Shown here piece by piece: positions 1 through 12,783 of a DNA stretch of 64,000 bases. The notes below the pieces were generated by a model that searched no databases, was not told where the DNA came from, and saw only the letters and a program-made list of their open reading frames with translations. The stretch is from Corythucha ciliata (lineage: Eukaryota > Arthropoda > Insecta > Hemiptera > Tingidae): positions 58,629,952 to 58,693,951 of the forward strand of contig CM075941.1 of assembly GCA_038030265.1 (NCBI GenBank), given 5' to 3'. The translations under genes and the position numbers were made by a program. Position 1 is the stretch's first letter, and every line of letters begins with the position of its first letter.

Positions 1-1800
1 GTTTTCATGCTTATAGGAAGAGTTTGAAAGGTCAAAAACAATTTCACTGTTCGTTATTCGAATGAGTTTTCGAGAGCGTGCATGTATATTCAACAATAAT
101 AATTCTTCAACGGTGGAGAAGTGAGAAGAGGGCAAAACGTATAGAAAAGTATAGGAAACGACTGCACATAGCACGGAAATGTGGGATAAAACAATCAAGA
201 ACCGTTGGATTTTCGATTGCGTGAACTTTTGAAGGGGTTAAAAAAAAAAAAAACTCTGAAAATAAAAAAGTGGGCTAAAGTCGTGAGGAGGTTCGGCGAT
301 TGTTTTTTGCGAACTTTAAAGGAAAATTTAAATACCTACCGCGTTCAATAAATAGTGAGGAGGAGAGGGCGGTGATCTTGAAAACAGATTCCCCTGCAGT
401 CTCTTCTTTTTTTGTTGCAGGACGGAATTGATTGTGCAGAAAAGCCACACACGCCGCCAACTGTCACGCTCGGGCACGCCTGTGTTAGTAGTCATTTTCG
501 AGTTTTTTTTTTTTTTCAGACGTCCTCTTACGAGGTGGTCATCCATGTAAGGTCATTACAAGCCTCGTGCCACGAGTCCAATCCCACCCTTTTCATTATT
601 ATATCGGCCGTCGACAGTGAACAGGGAGGAGTTGAAGGGTTTTTACTGATAATTTGCGTCAGTCAACGTTGGAGAGCGGCTGTTGAAAATGATGGGCGGA
701 GTCGCGTTGAAATGATTTGCTAACTTCCACTGTGCGGGCTTTTGAAGTACTGTAACGGCATAAATAAAAAAAAAGAAGGAAAGCTCTCTTACCTCCCTTG
801 AGCGTTGCAATTAAGTGTTTGCTGGTGGGGTGGCGTGGAAAAAGGGCTTTAACGGACTATGACTCACAGGGTTCCCGCGCTCTTCAAAGTTTTGCATATT
901 CGCAATTGAAGGGTTTGCACAGGAAGCAGTTACAAATTGTGAAATAATTGTCATCGTGCGAAAAGTTGGTTACATAGTTTATGACGTCACACGCATAAAG
1001 CACCCTGTAATGAGGAATGTTTCAATTATCATTCCAAAGGTTCACGAGGCACTAAACTTGCACAATATTTGGATGTTGTAGGCTTACGTGTGGAGCAGGT
1101 CGTCTTGCCAACAATAAAAATTGAGACATTAATATTGATGCAGAGGGAGAAAAAATGCTGGATTTGGTGTAACAACGCAAATCATTTTTTTGTTCTTTCA
1201 AATTTCCCATCAGTCCTACGTAAAATGAGTGCACGGCGCTACCGCACCCTCAATGCCAACAAAGGAAAAAGGCGTGTACGTCTTGAATATAATTTCGCGA
1301 ATTAAAACGTTGCCGAGGAGCTATTGTCTTTGTGTATGGGTGGGTGATTGTATTAATAGGATAACAATAGTCATTTTTCTGATCAAGAACTCGGAGCGAT
1401 GGTGAAAATTGTGTTGCGGGGCAACAAACATGCGTGAACCCATGGTGTTGTCTTCGTTTTGTCGTCGCTTATAGGCTTGTGTCCGTCTTTAGGGAACAAT
1501 ACTCGTCTTCTCTAGTGATAATACAGCAGTAATGTTTAACCAGGGGGACATCCATATGGAAATCTGGCTGCGCCACGGAACTGCGATCATTTATTAACTC
1601 GAGCTGGAACTAATTGGCTTGTCTTCACGGTTCATGTCTCAAATAAAGTGACCGTACTTAATTCTCCGACTTTATACCTTTCCCGATCTTCCTCATCCAT
1701 ACGGGAGAACTGCGCAAAACTGCATCCTATAGTTCTGACTGGGTGGGGAAGTGGAAGGACCTACTTTGTTGTTAGGCGGACCGCTAGGCTTCAGCATATA
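1..1800. other. AT-rich DNA, no gene recognised
   Basis: I see no supported gene, RNA or mobile element here. Short open frames on both strands contain homopolymer runs and no recognisable domain. A TTTTTTTGTTGCAG stretch near 406-420 resembles a splice acceptor but is not followed by a recognisable exon. Confidence 0.4.
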
Positions 1801-1819
1801 ATTTCCAGATGGGAGAAAA

Positions 1820-2770
1820 TTTAATTCCCGCGGCTTTGGCTCCCCCCCCCCCAAAAAAACAATTTTACGGGGTGTAAGGACTGAGAAACCTGATGTCGCG
1901 GGGTTTGGCTTATCAAACGACCCGTTTCCACGGGTCCAGCTCTTAAAAAACCCATTCTCGCGGATTTGGCCCTGAATAAAAGCAATTTCACTAATTCGGC
2001 CATTCAGAAATCAAATTCCACGGTGTGAAGCCGCAGTAAACCACGATTTCACGATTTTTCGTCGTTGAAAAAACTAATTTTGTGGTTCAGCTCTTGAAGA
2101 CTCCCCCCCCCCCCCACACACACACTTCCACGCCAACGGGTGGATTCGGCTTTTGAAGAGAAAAAGTTTCACAGGGTGTTCGATCGTGGAGACTGAAAAC
2201 ATAATTTTCCGGCCAGTGGCGGCCCGAGGACAACGAAAACGTTCTGGCCGCAAAATTGCAACTTTTTTGGGGTAAAATATCAGCAAAATTGGGAGCTTCC
2301 TGTCTGAAATTAACGATGTTTGCACGTTCAAGTTTTAATTTTGCGACTTTGAAGGTTCCAGGAATTATTTTTATAGCCCGCCGTGGATGACGCGCCCCGA
2401 CTGCGCTTAAATCCTGGCAAATATAGCCGTGAAATTACATCCCTCGGAGCTAAAAACTGCGAAATAGCAAGTTTCGCGCCTATAGATATCCTTGAAAATT
2501 GCTAATTTTCGGTACGTATTGACTTTATCAATTTTGCAAGCTCTAGGTCTTTAATTTCCGAAATTGAATGTTAAGGGGATTTTTATTTTATTTATTATAA
2601 AGACCGCGGAATCTGAATGAGACGGCCACGACAGTGCCGGGGGACGAAAAGCCGCAATGTCTCAACATTTTTCAGGCTAATATCCGCGAAATTGCAAGTT
2701 TCGCAATGGAATTATGGCGTTTTTTAGTTGATGCGGACTCTACGGGTTAGCCGGCCCCGATTAGGACGGC
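1820..2770. repeat. Degenerate short-period repeat array (GAAATTGCAAGTTTC type)
   Basis: Short related phrases recur, such as 'cacggatttggc', 'gaaattgcaagtttcg' and 'tttcacg', spaced about 30-40 bp with heavy divergence. The same words recur at 18.7-19.1 kb, 24.93-25.45 kb and 44.0-44.5 kb. A C-run followed by a short CA tract lies at 2103-2126. No coding potential is seen. Confidence 0.55.
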
Positions 2771-2934
2771 GCCAATAACACTGACGAATATAGCCGCGTA
2801 TATACTTGTTTTATCTATATAGATCAGGGGCGGCCAACTCAGGGCCCGCGGGCCATGAAATATCCCGCTAAACCTTTCACAATGGCCCGCCCCATGGCAC
2901 ACAGTGGTAAATTACCATTTTTAATGTTGAGTCT

Positions 2935-4115
2935 TGGCGCCCTTTCGGATTTTTGTGCAAAAGGAAAACGCTACAATTTGCGCCTCCTCTAGTCCGCTAA
3001 GGGCCTATACTAAATCCGGACCAAAATTGAAATTATTGAGAAAAATATATGATTCACGGTTAGAAGTGATAAAAAGTGCTAAATCACGGATAAAGTTAAG
3101 AAAATACATATCCCACCACCAGGTAAATCGTTACTTTACAGCAAAAATTGAAAAAAAGCTCTAAAATCGCGGATAAAGTGTAAAAAAGAGTAATTCGCGC
3201 CTAAAATTACGAAAACATGAATTCTCGGCTAATTCAGAACGCAAGTTCGTGGCTCAATCTGAAGAAAAAACACTTATTCATGGCTAAATGTGAAAAAAAA
3301 ACGCTGATCCGCGGGGAAAAATAAGAAATGGTGCTAATTCAAGGATAAAATTGGGGAAAATCGCTTTTTAACGGCTAAACGTATTCACTGATCAAGAAAA
3401 ATGGTTAATTTGAGAAAATTTGCTAATTCACGGAAAAGTGAGAAATCAGGAAAAACACGAATTCACTGCAAAATTCAGATAAAACGTTAATTCACGGCTA
3501 AAATGGGGGAGAAATCGGTAATTCCAAGACAAAATTGAGAAGAAAAAAACGCTAATTCACGGTTAAAATGGAGAAAATGCGCATACAAATTTATTTACAA
3601 TTATTATTTTTATTATTTATTATTACTTGTACTCAATTAGAAAATGAGAAAATGCGTGTGGACAAGGTAACTAAAGGTAACTTTGTGGCTGAAAGTGAAC
3701 AAAATCACTTCAGCCGCGGCTGAATGAGAATAATGCACTAATTCGCGGATAAAGTTATTCGAAAAAAGCGTAAATTTGCAGCGAAAACTGGGAAACAAAA
3801 CCCTCATTGATGGCTAAAATTGGGTGAAACGCTAATTCACGGCTGAAGTTGAGAAAAAGGGCTATTTATGGGGTTTAATTGAGAACATTAGCTATTTCAC
3901 AGGAATGAATTGAGTAAATGGCAAGTTGTGGTTTCTGGAGACAACTTTGTGGCTAAAATTAGAAGATATGGCGCTAATTCAAGGGTAAAATCGCTCATTA
4001 GCGGCTCAAATCAGGAAAAACACAAATTCATCGCGAGAAAAATCGCTAGTTCACCGACAAAATTAAGAAGAAGTGATGAAGAGTGGACAAAAAAGCTAAT
4101 TCGCGGCTTCTGAAG
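2935..4115 (+). repeat. R1 degenerate minisatellite array (about 29-bp unit)
   Basis: Roughly forty degenerate copies of a unit reading 'gctaattcacggctaaaatt' then 'gagaaaaa' run in this orientation. The conserved core is AATTCGCGG or AATTCACGG followed by CTAAAATTGAG. A phrase 'ttttgtgcaaa(a/t)ggaaaacgct' occurs near 2950 and again near 4206, bracketing the array. An unpaired hAT-like terminus (CAGGGGCGGCC) lies just upstream at 2825, but no matching right end with an 8-bp duplication was found. Confidence 0.75.
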
Positions 4116-4237
4116 GAAACTTCACGGGGGCGTTAGTGAAAGATTCGCCCGGTGGTGCACTGTACAAGGCTGGCACTTCAATGAGCTGCCCCAGGGCACA
4201 TTTTTTGTGCAAATGGAAAACGCTATTATACTGTGGT

Positions 4238-4253
4238 CAGTGGCGGGTCTAGG
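4238..4253 (+). repeat. Unpaired hAT-like terminus CAGTGGCGGGTCTAGG
   Basis: This 16-bp stretch matches the terminal inverted repeats of elements A and B (CAGTGGCGGATCTA) with one base different in the first 14. The 8 bases before it (ACTGTGGT) are not found next to a plausible right terminus; GTCACCACTG near 5594-5603 is only a weak candidate. It is probably the left end of the R2-array element that follows, or a relic. Confidence 0.4.
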
Positions 4254-4599
4254 TTTTTGTCTTGGGATGGGTTACACACCATAAATCCACCCTTGCGGAT
4301 GCGAATTAAATATATTTTTCCAGCGGATAAGCTCGTAAGTCCGATTAACTCTCTCTTTATTCTGAGTTTTAGCCCGAAACTTGCCGTGAATTAACGGTTT
4401 TTCTCTAATTGATCCGCGATTTATTTGTTTTTCCCCGTTTCAGCAGCGAATGATCGCGTCTTGTCCACTTCAGCCACGTATTTTCTCGAGTTGAGCAGCA
4501 GATGAGCTCTTTATCTACATTAAGGGATATGTATATCTTTAAGCAGACGTCTGATCCAGGATTTCCTCAAGGGGGGGGGGGGCTTGGGGAAATTGCTCA

Positions 4600-5580
4600 A
4601 CAGCGATTTACTACCTAGAAATAGCTATTCTTACCATAAAAACGGCTAAACTGACTATAATCGCGCCCCAAAATAGCAAAACTGGCGATTTATGCCTTTT
4701 GAAAACGGCTGAACTGCGACTAATTATGCCCTAAAAAGAGGCAATTAGGCATACCACTTTAAAAATGGCCAAACTGACTCCAAGTGCAAAAAATTGTCTA
4801 AACTGACGGTTCGCGCCCTGGATATGCCTAAACTGATGATTCCTGCCCTGAAGGCTGCAAAATCGACCATTTGCGCGCCAATAATGGTCAAACTATAACC
4901 TTCATGGGACTAATTGCACGCTGAAAACAGCCAAACTGGTGGATACGCCGCTTTAAAGTGGCCAAACTGACTTTACGAGCTCCAAAAATGTTTAACTGAC
5001 GACATTCTTGCCCTGAACGCGCTTAAATAAATTATTGTTCCAGCCCTGAAAATTGTAAAATCGACCAGTCTTTCGCCAAAAATAGCCAAACTGACTATTC
5101 TCGCCTTGGTATGACGTCCTATTCGCTGGTTTTAAATGAAAAAAAAAAAAACTCATTGACTAAGCGCCCTAAAATTGGCCAAAATGGCTATACAAGCCAT
5201 ACAATTGGCAAAACTGGTTCTACGCTACCTAAAAGTAGCTCAACTGGTGATTCGCGCCTTGAAAATATCACGCTGACTATTCATGCCCTAGAAATGGTCA
5301 TATACTGGCAGTTTGACATATTCAAGCAAAAAATTGGTGAAACTGACTTTATTATGTGTAATAATGTGGCCTATTAAGGGTTAAACTGACGATTCGCGCT
5401 TTGAAAAGCCCTAAACAGATTATTCATATTTTGAAAATCGACCATTTGTGCGTCAAAAACGGCTAAACCGAGTCATTTTGACACGTTTAAAATGTCTGAA
5501 CTGACGATACGTGTCCTAATAATAGCAAAAAGCTGTCTATTAGGACTCAATAATAGTCAAACTGATCAAACGCGAAAACG
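4600..5580 (+). repeat. R2 degenerate minisatellite array (about 30-bp unit)
   Basis: Degenerate units of the form 'aaactgacgattcgcgccct' then 'gaaaatggct' run head to tail for about 1 kb. The core words are GACNATTCGCGCC and AAAATGGC(C/T)AAACTG. The unit differs from R1 but shares ATTCGCG followed by CTAAAA at a similar spacing. A G-run of twelve lies just upstream at 4569-4580. Confidence 0.7.
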
Positions 5581-5769
5581 CCCCCCTCTCACTGTCACCA
5601 CTGTAGGTTACTTCAATACTTTCTTGTGCCATTACTTCCTTGTGTCCTTGTGCTCGCTCGCGCTATAAAATTACTGGAGGATGCAGTTTTTGGCATGCAA
5701 TTTACAGGTTTTGGGACTGGATACACTGCTTTAGGAATTTCGCGATTTCCTCTGCTTTTCTAGAGCCAA

Positions 5770-5850
5770 CTTGAGATCTAGGACTCGAACCCATCGTGAG
5801 CACTGCCCCCTCAGGCCCCAAAGGAGGGGGCTCAAGCCCCCTGGTTGTGA
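5770..5850 (-). repeat. Dispersed motif next to an R2 array (copy also at 43.50 kb)
   Basis: GGACTCGAACCCATC, then GCTGCC- or CTGCC-like text, then GGGCTCAAGCCCCCTG occurs here and again at 43500-43550. Both copies lie just beyond the right end of an R2 array. On the minus strand the first word reads GGGTTCGAGTCC, which fits a tRNA B box, but no A box is apparent. It is best read as conserved sequence near the end of an R2-carrying element. Confidence 0.45.
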
Positions 5851-6123
5851 GTAAATTTCTAACTCAGCGCTTAGCTAAACATTGGGGGTACGACGCGACG
5901 CAGTGCTGCTATTCTCTCAGTCCTCTGTCTTCAGACTAGGCGAAAAAAGTGCAATAAAAATGAATGCTTCAACTCAAAAATAATGTAATTAACCTAATTT
6001 TAATTTTAACTTTCTCTAACTAATAAACATTTCTTATGAGGACTTCCAGCAATAAGCGTCAAAATCTTCTCCTTATTCAGTCTAAGATTGAGCTGATTGT
6101 AAGATATGATTGTAAGAACTAGC

Positions 6124-8055
6124 CAGTAGCGGATCTACGGGGTGGGTTTTGGGGGTTTAACCCCCCCCCCCCTAAGAAGATGGTTTCCGCCAAAAATGTG
6201 TTAATAGTCATTCCAGAGATTTCTTCTAATACCTTGCACATACCAAAATGCGACTGTTGAAGGGGGATCTGCACAGAATGATGATTTCTCGACGAATGGG
6301 CGATCTCGTGATGGTGAGGCCACCATTCACAGAGGGGGTGGGGGGGGGCTCCAAAAAGCATAAATAGATTTTAAAAAAGGGATTTTTAGGTTTCAAAGCG
6401 ATGATTAGCGGCAAATATTGAGAACAAACGATCATTTGCCACTTAAATTAGGAAAAATGCACCAATTCGAGATATCTGAAGGCAACTTCGCGGACAAACC
6501 AGAGAAAAAACGCCAACTCCAAATTCCTATAGGCCTTTAAGGCAGAAGAAATTGAATTGCGTTCTAATGTGCTACTCTTTGGGCAAGTAGGCGGGAGAAC
6601 GTTGAAAAAAAAACGCTAATATCAAATAGCGGCTTTTAGCGGTAGCAGAAAAGCGTTGACTCATAGTAGAAAACGAAAATAAATCACTAATTCGTGGCTG
6701 AAAATGAAAAAAAAACACTAATATGTGGCGGAAATTGAGAAAAATCTGAAGTCCATTGCTCACCTGGCCCAACAATTAATTTTTGAAAACGCAAAATTCG
6801 TGGTTTTCTCGAGGGAAAAAGAGAAAAAAAGCGCAATTGGCTAAAATTGAGAAAGCAACGTAATTCGCGGCTAAAACTGAGAAAATCTACTAATTCTGGC
6901 CTAAACTTGAAGTAAAACGCTCATTCACAACTAAAATGGAGAAGTAAGCCAATTCGCGGAACAATTTGAGAAAATCGGCTAAAATTGAGGAAACGCGGTA
7001 ATTCGTGGCTAAAATTGAGAAATAATTTGCGACTAAAAAATTAGAAAAAGCGCTTAGATCGCGGTAAAAATTGAGAAAAAAAGCTAATTCACGGATACAA
7101 GTGATAGAAAAGCCGCTTATTGACGGCTAAAACTGAAACAAACCGCTAATTCCCGTCTAAAATTGATGTAAAATGCTCATTTGCAACTAAAACAAAGATA
7201 ATTAAATATTTAATTTGTGGCTAATTTTGGCGGAAAGCGCTTATCAGCAGCTAAAATGGAGAAATATGCTACTTCTCGGCACAAGCAAGCGCTAATGTAA
7301 AGGTAAATTTCAAAGATACATTTGGTAATTCCGCTTGTTCATGGCTAAAACTGATACAAACGCTAATTTCCGGCTAAAATTGGCAAATTGCGTTGATTCA
7401 CTGCCAATTTAACAAAAGGCGCTCATTTGCGGAGCTGAAATGGAGATGAACGCAAATTCACGGATGAAAATCCTCCAGTTCGAAGCTGAAATTGAGTAAA
7501 AGCTGTGATTCAGACGTGAAATTAATGCTCAGCTAAAACGAAGAAAACAAAACGCTAATTCTCTGCTAGAACGGAGGAAACGAGATAATTTACGGCTAAA
7601 ATGGTGATAAGCGCTAATTCGCATGACTAAGAAGTGAAGAAAAACACTAAAATTAGAGGAATAAAACGTTAACTCGTGGCTAAAATTGAGACAAACCGCT
7701 AATTGCCGTCTAAAATGTAGAGGAAGAGCTCATTCGCTGTTATAAAGATTCAGTGAATTCGCGGCTAAAGTGGGCAAGAAGCGGTTATTCGCCGCTGAAA
7801 CGGAGAAGAACAATAAATCGCGGATCAATTTGAGAAAATCCACTAATTCACGGCTAAAATTGAGAAAATGCGGTGACTCGCGTCTGAAATAAAGAAAAAC
7901 ATTCGCGGCTCAATTTGGGAAAAACCGCTAATTCATTTGAGAAAAAGCCAATTATTGGTTCGTATAGAGGCATGTTTGCGGCTGAAACTCAGGAAAAAAG
8001 AGAGAGATTCATGGTAGAACCCCTCCCAAGTTAAAATCTTATAGATCCGCTACTG
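6124..8055 (+). mobile_element. Element A: non-autonomous hAT-type element carrying an R1 array
   Basis: The ends are perfect 14-bp inverted repeats, CAGTAGCGGATCTA and TAGATCCGCTACTG. They are flanked by a perfect 8-bp target duplication, GAACTAGC, at 6116-6123 and 8056-8063. An 8-bp duplication and termini starting CAG are hallmarks of the hAT superfamily. The 1.93-kb interior holds no transposase. It begins with a short non-array block that includes a 12-base C-run at 6161-6172, then from about 6420 is almost wholly R1 units in + orientation. A second, inverted copy is element B. It depends on a transposase made elsewhere, possibly by a relative of element F. Confidence 0.9.
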
Positions 8056-8229
8056 GAACTAGCCAAGCTAGTTTAACAGGGGGGAGGGATTTCCAACAAG
8101 CCACGCCACTGCACCAATACCATCCCGTTTGATGACGAGGAAGATGATGAGGGCGACTCTATGGCTGAGGACCCTTAACTTTTTTCAAATACTCATATAT
8201 TATTGATTTTCATTTATCGTATCCAGTAT

Positions 8230-8450
8230 TCTTAATTAGTTGGAGTTGTCAATTGTAAATTGGGTTTTTTAAGGTGCAAATTCAACGAAGTTTGGTTTTT
8301 GAACGAGTGAAATTGGGATTTGAACGAGACGAATCCACAAAATTTAGTTTTGAATGAGCGAAAATTCACGAAATTGACGTTTGGAATAGTCAAAATAACG
8401 ATATTCTGTTTTCGAAAGTGCCAAACGCTCATAACTGGTTTTAAATCAGA
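8230..8450. repeat. Short degenerate array with about 30-bp spacing
   Basis: Phrases such as 'tttttgaacgagtgaaattggg', 'gaatgagcgaaaattcacg' and 'aaattgacgtttgg' repeat at roughly 25-35 bp. It is related in style, though not clearly in sequence, to the GAAATTG-type arrays. The adjoining sequence to 9120 has no recognisable gene. Confidence 0.35.
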
Positions 8451-9119
8451 CTAATCAGACTAACGTAAGTCATATTTTCCGTCGATTCAATCTCATGGGT
8501 TTTGGGGGGAATTTTACAGTTTTGAGAAAAATGGAGGCACGGCGGTGGTGTGGAAGTGATGCAGTGGGCGAAATCACTGCATTTTTCTTTGAGTGACGAG
8601 CGCCCCTGACGGTCGACCTGACCTGGTAAAATCGAGTTTAGGGAGGAGACCAGGCTCACCAGGGCTGCGATGAGGGCCGCGATGGCGAAATGGCGACTGG
8701 TGACGTGGCGGCTAAGCGCCGCAGCTTTGTTTGAGGATGAAAACTTAAAATTTGTGAATCATTTTTGTAGACTTCCTTTTGAAACCACAAATTCATAGCC
8801 GACGAACCCTTAAAGATAATTTGGCGTTTATGCATTATAGTCTTGAAGCAAATTCAATTATCAACAACTTCTAAATTTATGCTTTACGCTAAAATTGAAC
8901 AGGTAAGAAGGTAGGATGAAAAGTTTGACAAAAAACGTGAGGTTAAAATAATGTTTTTGAAAAAGGTCACATTTCAGGGTCGTATATATCGAAAACTGAT
9001 AGGAATTTTCAACAAAAATGCATGGAGTAAAAGTTGAAGATAATTTAAGAAGCTTACATTCTTTTTCCAAAAGTTTTTGTCTAAGACGCACCGTTTTTTA
9101 GATACAGGCGAAAAATCAC

Positions 9120-12100
9120 CCCTCCCTCAGGGGCAGGTGGTTCAACTCGGGACTTTATTAGACAATGATCAGGGGACCCTCCCGTACACATTCCCGCAAA
9201 AAAACAAAATACCATATTTTTTTGCATTTATTTTGCATTTTTATGCTTAGATTGACTGGACTATTGCTTCGAGTCAAATTCATCCATTCTATGGCATTAC
9301 GGTCGTGAGAAAATAATTAATTTATAGCCACACGGAGCGCCCTATACACTATCTAGCCGAAGGGGAACTTATTAAGACACTAACCGTGGGGTCAGATTAT
9401 CTGTAGATTCTATTGAAAACATTTTTTTTTTTTTTTCTTTCTTATTTCTTCCTTTTAACCTTACGCGCAAACATGCGATCAAAAGTACAAGATTAAAACC
9501 GCAGCCTCGTCCCTCACGATCTACAGGGGGGCCCTTCTCCATAGTTCTTTGTCATATCTCACGAATCTCAGCAGGTTCTTTAAATGAGCTTTCTTCGTCT
9601 ATCTCCACTTAAAAAGTGCTCTTTAAACTTTCGTTTTTTTTTTCAATTGATAAAAAGGTAAAAAATCCATCTTTTTTTTGTTACGAAATAGCGGATTTCT
9701 CTAATAAGAAAATTTAATCACCGCCAATATTTTCTCCCACTCGTTTGCGCTTTTATCGCATCAGTTCGCCGCCGTGAGTCAGACCCCTCGGTTCAACAAA
9801 TATCATGCGTGCTGTTCCCTTCTTCTTCTTTTTTTTTTTTTTTTTTTTTCATGTACGGGTTGGAATTATCGGCAATTAATTCCATTTGACCAGCATGATT
9901 CACCTGACTATCCCCGTTATACTACGTTATAGCGTGCATTGTGGCCCTTTTAATGACCCTGTTAAAACGCGGCGGATGGGAGAGGGCGCGCGCGGACTTT
10001 TTTTTGTTTTTTTTTTTTTAAAAAACAACTTATTAATGTTAAGGTAACTTGGGTTGTTGGTGGAAGGGGCGGAGGGTATCATGCAAAAGGGTGTAAAGTG
10101 AGGGGTTCATGGGCTGGAAGAGAGCTGTTTATAGCACGTTCGCGCCCTTTCCTTTTGGAGTTGGCGAAGGGGATAGTCAGGGGAGGGTGGAGTCCTTTCT
10201 CATATCGCTTTTTCCCATGCTCAAAGACAACTTTTAGTATACAAAGGTAAAGCATTTGTTCAAAAAAGCTTCGAGTGAAAATCCAGTAGTCGGGTTTTGG
10301 GGTGTATAATTGAATATTTTCCTTCTGGAATTCTGTTCAAACGAAAAAAAAAAAAAAAAAATGGATTCCAATGAAGACGTAAAGACAAAAGGCATTTTAT
10401 TTTCAAGCGCCATCAATAACGAGAAGGGTAGTGAATTCCTTCGCTTTTCGTTTTTCGTTCCCAAAAAAAAAGGCGAATACGTTTGTGGGAGGGGGGAAGA
10501 AAGAGGAGTGTGATGAAAATTACAGCTGTGCAAACAGGGTGGAACGTTAATTAACATTTTGGCTGGACCGAGTCCTTTTACCCGTAAGGAAAAAGAACAA
10601 AAGCTAGAGGTAGGTATAATATAGGTGGGGTGAGAGTGTTATTGTTCGACAGTGAAGAGGTGGTGAGGTGTTCTACATTGAAAAGCATCCCCTTTTCTCT
10701 TTTCCCTCTTCTGATCCTATCCCGGGTATCAGTAGATGAGAGGATATGTTACAAAGGGATGATTTTTTTTTTTTTTTACCCCCGGTAGAATGTAACGGAA
10801 ATGAAGCACCTTCTTAAAAGGATCCGCATTCTAAAAGCTTTCCGTTCGTCTCCCCCACCCCACCAAACGCGTTTGAATTAAATTATTTGATAAAAAGGCA
10901 CGAATCCGGAGTAATTTGATCTTCTCACAGCACGTATGACATTAAAATAAAATCAATAAAATCATTAATAACGTTCACCGGTGATTTATTACTCTGCCCT
11001 CCTCCTCCACCTTTCTAATTGGAAAAATGATTTACTCCCTCTGACGGGCCGAGAATGAAAGAAAAAAAAAAAAAAAAAAAGCAACCTAAGTGCACTTTCA
11101 AACAAGAATATAACGAAGCGTCCCAAGTCTGAAAAATTGCCCGATAAGCTCCTTGTAAAAGTGGCATTATTAGTAGCAATAACTCTTGAAAAGTCCGTGA
11201 CTTGAGAATATTATATTTTCACATCAATTCAGAAAGTTGTACGAGTTTCGTCTTAGTGTAAAGGTGTAGTTTGGCGTGGTGATGGGTAGGGGGGGGGGAG
11301 AGGATTAACGAAACGACCCGCAAACAACTCACAGCAGCTATAATTGCCCGCGATTGTCGATCCAATTTTTGGGTTCACTTTTCCACCACAATCCTTTCTA
11401 TGTATAGTCTGAATTGGCTGATCCCGTGGGATAAATGTATATCGAGATTATACCTAAATAGAGGATTTAAAAGAAAGGGATCGACTGGAAGAATGATAGT
11501 ACCCCCTCCCTTCACATTATACAATTCACTACGAACACACACCAACTAGTTTCTCAACATACTCTGGCCACCACGGGGAAATAATTTAATTAATTTATAA
11601 TCCTCTTCCGTCCTCCCGATACATCGTACCACCCAACGCGCCCCCACGCGCCTGTGTACTTTCTCTCTCACACTCGAAGATTAGGTCATCCTATAGCACT
11701 AAACGCAGATATAAAACCCTTTTTGAGGAGTATTTATTATCGGACGCCCGTGCCTATAATCTGTTGGCAAACGGATTTTAGAGATATGTCGTTTGAGTGT
11801 ACTTTCAATGTTTGACAAATAAATGTTTCGTAGATGGGGAAGTGTGGGGTTTACTTAAATTAGTTTTTTATATTATATGTTTGTAGGTATGCAGTAAATT
11901 ATTATTTTATCTCCATCCTTTCTCAAACTGGAAGGGTGATTCAGAGAGAGCCTTTCGCTATAAAATGATACAAATGTGAGCCAATTTCACTCTACAAACA
12001 AAATAAACATTATGGTTGGCTCAACTATTAAAAAAAAGAGAGAAAAAAACAAGTTTTTCTTATTGTTTTACTGTCAAAAACTGAAGTAATTCGACATTTA

Positions 12101-12240
12101 TTCAGAATCGCGTTCGCAGGCAGTTCGATAAAAAGATGTCGTGTTATTAGCGCGCGTGCTTTTAGCTTTCATGAGAGAGACTTGCATTTTTCCCTTGTTC
12201 GTCAACATCAGTTCCTACTTCTTTCTTTCTCACCTTCCCA
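9120..12240. other. Unique AT-rich DNA, no gene recognised
   Basis: This stretch lacks the degenerate arrays and shows long A and T homopolymers, for example near 9420, 9831-9849, 10344-10360 and 11060-11079. No reading frame resembles a known protein; frames at 10234-10557 on either strand are low-complexity. It may be intronic or intergenic host sequence. Confidence 0.4.
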
Positions 12241-12249
12241 CCATCCAAA

Positions 12250-12775
12250 CAGAAATAGTTAATTCGCGGCTAAAACAAAGAAAATCGCTTATTCGTGGCC
12301 AAAATTAAGAAAAATCGAGGAAATAACACTGAAAAAAAGCAGCGGTTAGTCACTTCACCGCGTCACCACCAATTCGCTGGCACAATCAGGAAAAACGTTA
12401 CATCACAGCTAAAATTAAGAAAATTGCTAAACAGCTGAAATTGACAAAATAATCACTCATTCAGGGCTAAAATTAAGGAAAACGCCAATTATTGGCGGCT
12501 AACGCAGACAAAATGCGAAATTGTTGCTAGAATCGAGATTTATCGCTAATTCACTGCTACAAGATTGAGAAAAAGCTGCGATGAATCGCTCAGCAGGCGC
12601 AGCTATTACTTCAAAAATCGCCAATTAATGGTTTCTAGAGGCAACTTCGTGGCTAACTTTCTCTACTAACTTAAATTTTTGGTTTTAAAGCACTGATTAG
12701 CGGGTAATATTGAGGAAAAGAGCATCATTTGCCTCTGTAATTAAGGAAAATACGCCAATTCTTAAGGCAACTAGC
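12250..12775 (+). repeat. R1 array, left part (split by element B)
   Basis: R1 units in + orientation run to the 8-bp duplication ACGGCCAG and resume after element B. This fits insertion of B into a pre-existing R1 array. The block 'tttctagaggcaacttcgtgg' near 12630 is one of the longer phrases recurring among R1 arrays. Confidence 0.75.
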
Positions 12776-12783
12776 ACGGCCAG

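Noticed and set aside
412..723. 103-codon frame after a splice-acceptor-like tract
   Set aside because: No domain, includes a poly-Phe run from a T homopolymer, and no partner exon is visible.
2935..4115. Regular ~29-bp repeats as a possible CRISPR array
   Set aside because: Units are contiguous and degenerate without distinct spacers, the context is eukaryotic and no cas genes are present.
8085..8178. Short acidic coding tail (FDDEEDDEGD) before a stop, next to element A
   Set aside because: Only about 25 codons, with no recognisable upstream frame or domain; chance cannot be excluded.
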